41,893 nucleotides of DNA from Micavibrio sp. Its GTDB lineage: Bacteria > Pseudomonadota > Alphaproteobacteria > Micavibrionales > Micavibrionaceae. Made by a program: the position numbers and the translations under genes. Positions within the stretch are counted from its first letter, which is position 1; every line of letters begins with the position of its first letter. Shown here piece after piece: positions 36,075 through 41,893 of this stretch. The notes under the pieces were generated by a model. It did not search any database. It saw only the letters and a list, made by a program, of their open reading frames with translations, and had not been told where the DNA came from. The stretch is from positions 1-41,893 of the forward strand of contig NZAJ01000016.1 of assembly GCA_002687495.1 (NCBI GenBank). Reading direction: 5' to 3'.

Positions 36075-36117
36075 TTTTTCTTTTGCTAAAGATTTTCAAA
36101 TATCATTAAATAGTTTC

Positions 36118-36882
36118 ATGAAGATTAATAAGCCTGAAGTTTGGGCAGGTTCTTTACCTGTTAAATCCAGCGATGCGCATAAATATCATTACGGGCATGC
36201 GGTTATATATGGAGCGCCAGAATTAACGGGCGCTACGAGGTTAGCTGCCTCTGTTGCTGCGCGTATGGGGGCTGGGTTAGTTACTGTGGTTTCACCACAA
36301 GAGCGCGCGGATGTATATCGTGCCTCTTTGCCAGCACATATAATGGTGCGTGATGAATTGGCTTGGGATTCGAAAAAGGTTTCCGCAAGGCTTTATGGGA
36401 GTGGTGGTTTGGCTCGTGGTGTAAAGATTCGCCTTAATCGTCCGTGCGTGATTGATGCTGATGCTCTTTTGTCTATGCCAGATACGCTCAATGATAATTG
36501 TGTGTTAACGCCTCATGAGGGGGAATTTGTTCGTGCTTTTCCAAAGATTGAAGGTTCGCGCGATGAAAAGGCTTTGAAGGCTGCGCAAAAGTGCGGTGCG
36601 GTGATTGTGCTTAAAGGGCAGGGGGGTGTTATCGCTCATCCTGATGGTCGTGTGGTTATTAATGAGCATGATAGTCCTTATCTGGCGAGTGCAGGGACGG
36701 GGGATGTTCTGGCGGGTATGATATGCGGGCTGATAGCGCAAGGAATGCCAAGCTTTGAAGCCGCTTGCGCGGCAGTTTGGATGCATGGAGATGCGGGCCA
36801 AAGAATAGGGATTGGTTTGGTTGCGAGTGATTTAATTAAAAAAATACCAGAAATCTTAAAAGAAACACTTGGCAAACGCTAA
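36118..36882 (+). CDS. nnrD: ADP-dependent NAD(P)HX dehydratase (stand-alone)
   Basis: Repairs hydrated NADH and NADPH. The 254-residue protein is a carbohydrate-kinase-like (YjeF C-terminal, CARKD) domain. It has HKYHYGHAVIYGAPELTGAT, AARMGAGLVTVVSPQ, the PCVIDADALLSMP segment, VLTPHEGEFVRAFP, VIVLKGQGGVIAHPDGR and the nucleotide/catalytic SAGTGDVLAGMICGL. Most bacterial NnrD proteins are fused to an N-terminal epimerase domain (NnrE), which is absent here: the gene begins directly at the dehydratase domain and no epimerase gene adjoins. ATG 36118 lies 43 bases after tRNA-His. The usual GPGLG-like glycine loop reads YGSGGLARG. Confidence 0.9.
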   Translation: MKINKPEVWAGSLPVKSSDAHKYHYGHAVIYGAPELTGATRLAASVAARMGAGLVTVVSPQERADVYRASLPAHIMVRDELAWDSKKVSARLYGSGGLARGVKIRLNRPCVIDADALLSMPDTLNDNCVLTPHEGEFVRAFPKIEGSRDEKALKAAQKCGAVIVLKGQGGVIAHPDGRVVINEHDSPYLASAGTGDVLAGMICGLIAQGMPSFEAACAAVWMHGDAGQRIGIGLVASDLIKKIPEILKETLGKR

Positions 36883-36930
36883 GAACTAGGTTAAAACGCC
36901 TCTCGATTTCACATTTTATATGTAGCGCGT

Positions 36931-37015
36931 GCGGCTGTGGTGAAATTGGTAGACACGCTAGATTTAGGTTCTAGTGCCGTAAGGCGTGGGGGTTCAAGTC
37001 CCTCCAGCCGCACCA
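36931..37015 (+). tRNA. tRNA-Leu (anticodon TAG)
   Basis: An 85-base class II tRNA. The acceptor stem GCGGCTG pairs with CAGCCGC (37005-37011), with discriminator A at 37012 and encoded CCA at 37013-37015. The anticodon stem CTAGA/TCTAG encloses TAG at 36965-36967. A long variable arm (TGCCGTAAGGCGT) and the T arm GGGGGTTCAAGTCCCTC follow. It reads CUN leucine codons. The trigger factor gene starts 28 bases downstream. Confidence 0.96.
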
Positions 37016-37043
37016 TTTTAAACCAAGAAGAAGATTCCTCAAG

Positions 37044-38498
37044 ATGCAAGTAAAAGAGTTAAAGTCCGAAGGTCTATCCTGCGAATTAGAAATAACAATC
37101 CCAGCAAATGATATTGATGCACGTGTTGATGAAAAGCTTAAAGAAGTAAGCGCAACAATCCGCATGCCAGGTTTCCGTGCTGGTAAAGTGCCGATGAGCC
37201 TTGTAAAGCAGCGCTATGGTAAAGCTGTTTTAGGTGAAGTTTTGGAAAAGGCAGTTAATGAAACATCTGCGCAAGCAATGGAAGATAAGAAAATCCGTCC
37301 AGCTATGCAGCCTAAAATCGAAGTTAAGAGTGAAGATTTCGGTGAAGGGAATGATCTTGTTTACACTGTTGAAGTGGAAATGATCCCTGAAATTAAGATT
37401 GCTGATCTTAAAGGCATGAAGTTAGAGAAGCTTGTTGCTAAAGTTGAAGATAAGCAAATTGATGAAGCATTGGAGCGTATTGCTGCTGGTAATCAAGCTT
37501 CTGAAGAAGTTACTGAGAAGCGCGGCGCGAAAGATGGTGATATCGTTGTTATCGATTTCCATGGTCGTACGGCAGATGACAATGTTGCGCATGAAGGTAT
37601 GCATGCACATGGTCACAACCTTAAACTTGGCAGCGGCCAGTTTATCCCTGGTTTTGAAGAGCAGCTTATCGGCGCTAAAGTTGGTGATAAGGTTGAGGTT
37701 AAAGTTAAATTCCCAGATGAGTATGGCGCAGCTGACCTCGCTGGACGTGAGGCTATCTTTGATGTGGATGTTAACCAGCTTCGTCAGCCTACTGAAGCGA
37801 AGATTGATGATGAATTTGCTAAGCAGCTTGGTATGGAAGATGTTGCGGCACTTCGTAAAGCTGTTGAAGAGCAAATCGCAAATGAATATAGCTCACATAG
37901 CCGTATGGATCTTAAAAAGAAGATGCTTGATATCTTAGATGAAAAGCATGAATTTGAGATCCCTGCAGGTATGCTTGAACTTGAGTATCAAAATATTGTT
38001 GATCAAGTTGAAGCTGAGCGTAAGCATGCTGGTGAAGGCGAATTAAGTGAAGACGAAAAAGCTGAATATAAAGAAATTGCAGCGCGTCGTGTTCGTCTTG
38101 GTTTCGTTATCTCTGAGATTGGTAATGTGAATGAGATTACAATTGCAGATAATGAGCTTCAGCAAGCTGTAATTCGTGAAGCGCAGAAATATCCAGGTCA
38201 AGAGCGTGAAGTTTTTGATTACTATGCGAAGAACCAGCAAGCGCTGCAGTCACTTCGTGCGCCATTATTCGAAGAGAAGGTTATTGATTTCATCGTTGAG
38301 CTTGCAGATGTGAGCGAGAAGGAAGTGAGCATTGATGATCTTATGAAAGCTTTAGATGATGAAGCCGAAGCTAAGCCAAAGAAAAAGGCTGCTGCTAAGA
38401 AATCTACAGCTAAGAAAAAAGATGATGGCGAAAAAGCAGAAAAGAAACCTGCTGCTAAGAAGAAAGCGCCAGCTAAGAAAAAGGCTGAAGAGAAGTAA
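37044..38498 (+). CDS. tig: Trigger factor with a lysine-rich C-terminal tail
   Basis: The ribosome-bound chaperone that meets nascent chains. The 484-residue protein has the N-terminal ribosome-binding signature PGFRAGKVPMSLVKQRYG near residue 50. An FKBP-type PPIase domain lies at about residues 150-245 (GDIVVIDFHGRTADDNVAHE, FIPGFEEQLIGAKVGDKVEV), and the helical C-terminal domain (MLELEYQNIVDQVEAE) runs to about residue 440. Residues 444-484 are an extra tail of Lys-Ala repeats (KPKKKAAAKKSTAKKK and AAKKKAPAKKKAEEK) resembling histone H1-like tails, beyond the usual end of the family. It opens the tig-clpP-lon block and is followed by a weak terminator. Confidence 0.95.
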   Translation: MQVKELKSEGLSCELEITIPANDIDARVDEKLKEVSATIRMPGFRAGKVPMSLVKQRYGKAVLGEVLEKAVNETSAQAMEDKKIRPAMQPKIEVKSEDFGEGNDLVYTVEVEMIPEIKIADLKGMKLEKLVAKVEDKQIDEALERIAAGNQASEEVTEKRGAKDGDIVVIDFHGRTADDNVAHEGMHAHGHNLKLGSGQFIPGFEEQLIGAKVGDKVEVKVKFPDEYGAADLAGREAIFDVDVNQLRQPTEAKIDDEFAKQLGMEDVAALRKAVEEQIANEYSSHSRMDLKKKMLDILDEKHEFEIPAGMLELEYQNIVDQVEAERKHAGEGELSEDEKAEYKEIAARRVRLGFVISEIGNVNEITIADNELQQAVIREAQKYPGQEREVFDYYAKNQQALQSLRAPLFEEKVIDFIVELADVSEKEVSIDDLMKALDDEAEAKPKKKAAAKKSTAKKKDDGEKAEKKPAAKKKAPAKKKAEEK

Positions 38499-38529
38499 GT
38501 CTCTCTGCTTTTTAGATCAAGTTTTGATG

Positions 38530-38560
38530 AAGTCCGATCACAATGTGTACGGGCTTTTTC
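38530..38560 (+). terminator. Probable terminator after tig
   Basis: AAGTCCG at 38530-38536 pairs with CGGGCTT at 38550-38556 (one G-T wobble) over a 13-base loop, followed by TTTCTTTTT. It starts 31 bases after the tig stop. The rest of the 204-bp gap to clpP shows a CATAATAT box near 38680 that could belong to a clpP promoter; its -35 is unclear. Confidence 0.5.
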
Positions 38561-38702
38561 TTTTTCATAGTCTGAGAGAATATCGTAGTTTGAGCGTGCT
38601 TGATTAAAATTCTTACAAGAGTGCTTGCGGCGGGGCGGTTTGCTGGTTATCCTGCTAAATGAAATTCGAATCTTAACTTCATAATATATGGAATAAATTA
38701 AT

Positions 38703-39347
38703 ATGTACGATCGTGATCCTATCGAAATTTATAATAATCATTTAGTGCCGACTGTTATCGAGTCTACAAATCGTGGCGAGCGCGCTTTTGATATTTATTC
38801 GCGCCTTTTGAAAGAGCGCATTATCTTTTTGACAGGTGAAGTTAACGATCATGTTTCAGCTTTGATCTGTGCGCAGCTTTTATTCTTGGAGTCTGAAAAC
38901 CCTAAGAAAGATATTTCATTCTACATTAACTCTCCGGGTGGTGTTGTGACATCTGGTTTAGCTATGTATGACACTATGCAATATATCAAACCTAAAGTTT
39001 CAACCGTATGTATTGGTCAAGCTGCTTCTATGGGCTCTTTGCTTCTAACAGCAGGTGAGGCGGGTATGCGTTATTCATTGCCTAATTCACGTATTATGAT
39101 TCACCAGCCATTGGGCGGTGCGCGTGGTCAGGCTTCTGATATTGAAATTCAAGCACGTGAAATTCTACGTTTGCGTGATCGTTTGAATAATATGTATGTG
39201 AAGCATACAGGCCAGAAGCTCGATGTTATTGAGAAAGCTATGGACCGTGATAACTTTATGAGCGCGGATGAAGCTAAAGACTTTGGTCTAATTGATCACG
39301 TTGTTGAGCAATTACCAGAAACTAAAGATGCTGATGGTAAGAAATAA
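38703..39347 (+). CDS. clpP: ATP-dependent Clp protease proteolytic subunit
   Basis: The serine peptidase chamber that works with ClpX or ClpA. The 214-residue product shows [20 protein letters not shown] and [15 protein letters not shown]. Catalytic Ser109 is in [11 protein letters not shown], the active-site His is in [20 protein letters not shown] (about residue 134), and the Asp is in [19 protein letters not shown]. Length is normal and all catalytic residues are present. In most alphaproteobacteria clpX follows; here lon is next, 100 bases downstream. Confidence 0.97.
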   Translation: MYDRDPIEIYNNHLVPTVIESTNRGERAFDIYSRLLKERIIFLTGEVNDHVSALICAQLLFLESENPKKDISFYINSPGGVVTSGLAMYDTMQYIKPKVSTVCIGQAASMGSLLLTAGEAGMRYSLPNSRIMIHQPLGGARGQASDIEIQAREILRLRDRLNNMYVKHTGQKLDVIEKAMDRDNFMSADEAKDFGLIDHVVEQLPETKDADGKK

Positions 39348-39379
39348 GTAAGAGTTTGTTCGGTATAATTGAGCGTACT

Positions 39380-39407
39380 CTTGATTTGGCTCGGGAACGG
39401 GCCAAAT
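39380..39407 (+). promoter_or_regulatory. Hairpin and possible heat-shock promoter upstream of lon
   Basis: ATTTGGC (39384-39390) pairs with GCCAAAT (39401-39407) in a perfect 7-bp stem extendable inward by two pairs. No T run follows, so it is a weak terminator for clpP at best. The overlapping CTTGAT at 39380-39385 and CCAAAT at 39402-39407, 16 bases apart, vaguely resemble a sigma-32 promoter; this is a weak match and is offered only as a candidate for lon. Confidence 0.25.
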
Positions 39408-39447
39408 TATTATCATAGTCTTTTAGTTTAATAGATAAGGATTTTTT

Positions 39448-41877
39448 ATGCTTGGCCTGAGCTCTTCCGATAAAAACCAAGAATATGCAGTATTGCCGTT
39501 AAGGGATATTGTTGTTTTCCCTCATATGATTGTTCCGTTATTTGTTGGCCGTGAAAAGTCAGTGAAAGCGCTTGAACATGTCATGAATGAGAACAAGAAG
39601 ATCCTTCTTGTCACACAGAAATCTCCTTCAGAAGATGATCCAGCAGGTGCTGACCTCTATACGGTGGGGACTATTGGCACGATTTTGCAATTGCTGAAAT
39701 TACCTGATGGTACTGTAAAGGTATTGGTTGAAGGTATTGAGCGTGCAGAGGTTAGTGCATTTGAAGATGCTGAGGATTTTATTCGCGCTAAAACTAAGGC
39801 CGTTAAGGATGAGCAGTCTGAGGATGAGGCTTCGGATGTTGAAGCTTTATCGCGAGCAGTGATTACACAGTTCGAACAGTATGTGAAGCTGAATAAGAAA
39901 ATACCGCCAGAGGTGATTGCATCTGTAAATCAGATTGAAGAGCCTTCAAAGATGTCTGATACGATTGCTTCACATTTGGCTCTAAAGATTGAGCAGAAGC
40001 AGGAGCTCTTAGAAACGCCAACTACGCTTGGCCGTTTTGAAAAAATATATGCGCTTATGGAAGGCGAGATCGGTGTCTTGCAAGTTGAAAAGCGTATACG
40101 TGGTCGTGTTAAGCGCCAAATGGAGAAGACACAGCGCGAGTATTATTTGAATGAGCAAATGAAGGCTATTCAAAAAGAGCTTGGTGATAATGAAGAAGGG
40201 CTTGATGAGCTCGGTGAGCTTGAGAAGAAAATCGAAGAGGCGAAGCTGCCTAAAGATGCTTTGGAGCGCGCGAGTAAAGAGCTCAAGAAGTTGCGTCAAA
40301 TGAGTCCTATGTCTGCAGAGGCGACTGTTGTTCGCAACTATCTGGATTGGATTTTGAATGTGCCTTGGGCTAAGCGCACACGAGTGAAGAAAGATATTAA
40401 AGCTGCGAAGAAGGTGCTTGATAATGAGCATTATGGCCTAGAGAAGGTTAAGGAACGCATTTTAGAGTATCTTGCCGTTCAGCAGCGTACAAATAAAGTT
40501 AAGGGGCCTATCTTGTGCTTAATTGGCCCGCCTGGTGTTGGTAAAACCTCGCTTGGTAAGTCGATCGCTAATGCAACTAATCGTAATTTTGTTCGTATGT
40601 CATTAGGTGGTATGCGTGATGAGAGCGAAGTGCGTGGCCATCGCCGTACATATATTGGTGCAATGCCTGGTAAGGTTATTCAGGGCATGAAAAAAGCCAA
40701 GGTTACAAACCCGCTCTTCTTGCTAGATGAGATAGATAAGTTAGGTTCTGATTATAGAGGTGATCCATCTTCTGCGCTTTTGGAAGTTTTAGATCCTGAG
40801 CAAAATGCTACATTCCAAGATCATTATATGGAGCTTGATTATGATCTTTCTGATGTAATGTTTGTGTGTACCGCTAATAATTTGGCGACTATGCCGCGTC
40901 CATTGCTAGATCGTATGGAGCTTATTCGTATCTCTGGCTATACCGAAGATGAAAAAGTACAAATTGCCAAGCGTCATTTATTGCCAAAGCAGGTTAAGGC
41001 CGCTGGCCTTAAAAAGAATGAGTTTTCTTTGAGTGATGCGGCTATACGTGATCTTATCCGCTTTTATACACGTGAGGCGGGTGTGCGTTCATTGGAGCGT
41101 GAACTTGCGAATCTATGTCGTAAGGCGATTAAAGAGATTCTTATGAAGGGTAAGAAGAAGATATCTATTACCCCACGTAGTTTAGAGAAATATGCTGGTG
41201 TGCGTAAATTCTCGTTGCGTGAGATTGATGATGTTGATCGCGTCGGTGTGGTGAGTGGTCTTTCCTATTCAGAAGTTGGCGGTTCGATCTTGCAGATTGA
41301 AGCGGTAACAATGGAAGGTAAAGACGGTAAGGTTTCTATGACTGGTAACCTAAAAGATGTGATGAAAGAATCAATTACCGTTGCTGAGATGCTGGTTAAA
41401 TCGCGCGCCACACAATATGGCATAGATTATGAGCAGCTTTCTAAGCGTCAAGTTCACGTGCATGTGCCTGAGGGTGCTGTGCCTAAAGATGGACCATCTG
41501 CAGGGGCGGCAATGGTGACGGCTATTATTTCTGTGCTAACGGGTATTCCGATTAGTAAAGACATCGCCATGACGGGTGAAGTGAATTTACGCGGCAAGGT
41601 GACAGAGATTGGCGGATTAAAAGAAAAGCTTCTTGGTGCGCTTCGTGGGGGAATCACTAAAGTTCTGATTCCTGAAGATAATGTGAAAGATCTTGATGAG
41701 ATTCCTAAAAATATCCTCAAAGAGCTTGAAATTATTAGCGTGAAGAGCATTGATGAGGTCTTGACGCATGCGCTTTTGGAGGTTCCAAAGCCTGTGAATG
41801 CTGATTCTAAGGCGGAAATTGAAGAAATTTCCTCAAAAACTGCAGAAAATAAGGGCGAAGACGTAATTCGCCATTGA
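39448..41877 (+). CDS. lon: Endopeptidase La (Lon protease)
   Basis: ATP-dependent serine protease that degrades damaged and regulatory proteins. The 809-residue protein is complete. The N-terminal LON substrate-binding domain starts at LPLRDIVVFPHMIVPLFVGR, followed by a coiled region around residues 190-270 (QVEKRIRGRVKRQMEKTQRE). The AAA+ module has Walker A GPPGVGKTS near residue 360 and Walker B LFLLDEIDKL. The protease domain has the catalytic Ser684 in KDGPSAGAAM and the catalytic Lys near residue 727 in GGLKEKLLGALRGG. AAGG lies before ATG 39448. It follows clpP with no clpX between. The gene ends 16 bases before the window edge. Confidence 0.97.
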   Translation: MLGLSSSDKNQEYAVLPLRDIVVFPHMIVPLFVGREKSVKALEHVMNENKKILLVTQKSPSEDDPAGADLYTVGTIGTILQLLKLPDGTVKVLVEGIERAEVSAFEDAEDFIRAKTKAVKDEQSEDEASDVEALSRAVITQFEQYVKLNKKIPPEVIASVNQIEEPSKMSDTIASHLALKIEQKQELLETPTTLGRFEKIYALMEGEIGVLQVEKRIRGRVKRQMEKTQREYYLNEQMKAIQKELGDNEEGLDELGELEKKIEEAKLPKDALERASKELKKLRQMSPMSAEATVVRNYLDWILNVPWAKRTRVKKDIKAAKKVLDNEHYGLEKVKERILEYLAVQQRTNKVKGPILCLIGPPGVGKTSLGKSIANATNRNFVRMSLGGMRDESEVRGHRRTYIGAMPGKVIQGMKKAKVTNPLFLLDEIDKLGSDYRGDPSSALLEVLDPEQNATFQDHYMELDYDLSDVMFVCTANNLATMPRPLLDRMELIRISGYTEDEKVQIAKRHLLPKQVKAAGLKKNEFSLSDAAIRDLIRFYTREAGVRSLERELANLCRKAIKEILMKGKKKISITPRSLEKYAGVRKFSLREIDDVDRVGVVSGLSYSEVGGSILQIEAVTMEGKDGKVSMTGNLKDVMKESITVAEMLVKSRATQYGIDYEQLSKRQVHVHVPEGAVPKDGPSAGAAMVTAIISVLTGIPISKDIAMTGEVNLRGKVTEIGGLKEKLLGALRGGITKVLIPEDNVKDLDEIPKNILKELEIISVKSIDEVLTHALLEVPKPVNADSKAEIEEISSKTAENKGEDVIRH

Positions 41878-41893
41878 TTCTTATCTTAAAAAG

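Noticed and set aside
37432-37938. 168-codon plus-strand frame in another phase of tig
   Set aside because: Leu/Lys/Ser-rich frameshift shadow of trigger factor, whose own frame is intact over the same span.
38400-38490. Short tandem repeats as a repeat array or CRISPR
   Set aside because: They encode the Lys-Ala tail of trigger factor in frame; no spacers or regular repeat units.

Overview
The window looks like an ordinary housekeeping stretch of an alphaproteobacterial chromosome with an AT-leaning base composition. The evidence is the set of lineage-typical genes: a PhaR/PhaA/PhaB polyhydroxyalkanoate locus, small DUF465 and ribbon-helix-helix proteins, a DUF882 (MepK-type) protein, ParC/ParE topoisomerase IV, and a tig-clpP-lon block. 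Complete pathways for IlvD, purine and folate synthesis, plus a flagellar stator, suggest a free-living motile cell rather than a reduced endosymbiont. I cannot place it below class level. I see no phage, insertion sequence, integron, CRISPR array, restriction or other defence system, and no gap without a gene longer than about 220 bases.

Layout. 1-3116: polymer storage (phaR partial on minus; phaA, phaB and a lone cyclic-nucleotide-binding domain on plus). 3213-6149: a large AsmA-family envelope protein. 6183-10061, minus: a compact operon purE-purK-fumC-nudix-RHH, preceded by a DUF465 gene. 10182-14252, plus: a group III type phosphofructokinase, two paralogous PH-domain membrane proteins and ilvD. 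14384-18289, plus: the L,D-transpeptidase/MepK-like pair, then folK-folP. 18293-19737, minus: histidine phosphatase and a DUF108-type aspartate dehydrogenase. 19777-22777, plus: recO-parC. 22853-26642, minus: motA, motB and a PAS-EAL protein with a degenerate EAL domain. 26857-29515, plus: an SLC13-type permease and an unknown membrane-anchored coiled-coil protein. 29529-33014, minus: parE and an AsmA/YdbH-like protein. 33232-34398: an unknown secreted protein that seems to be an internal duplication. 34441-37015: glnA (minus), tRNA-His, a stand-alone NAD(P)HX dehydratase and tRNA-Leu. 37044-41877: trigger factor, ClpP and Lon, with no clpX between clpP and lon.

How the parts fit. PhaA and PhaB supply (R)-3-hydroxybutyryl-CoA for polymer synthesis, and PhaR probably represses the locus; phaC is not in view. 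LdtD-type transpeptidase and MepK-type hydrolase make and cut 3-3 peptidoglycan crosslinks. MotA/MotB form the stator, and the adjacent inactive-looking EAL protein is a candidate c-di-GMP-linked or protein-binding regulator. Tig, ClpP and Lon are the folding and proteolysis block.

The points most worth following are the degenerate EAL protein beside motAB, the duplicated secreted protein at 33232-34398, the absence of clpX between clpP and lon and of glnB next to glnA, and hairpins placed just in front of folK and pfkA that could act on their expression. I found no convincing new multi-gene system.
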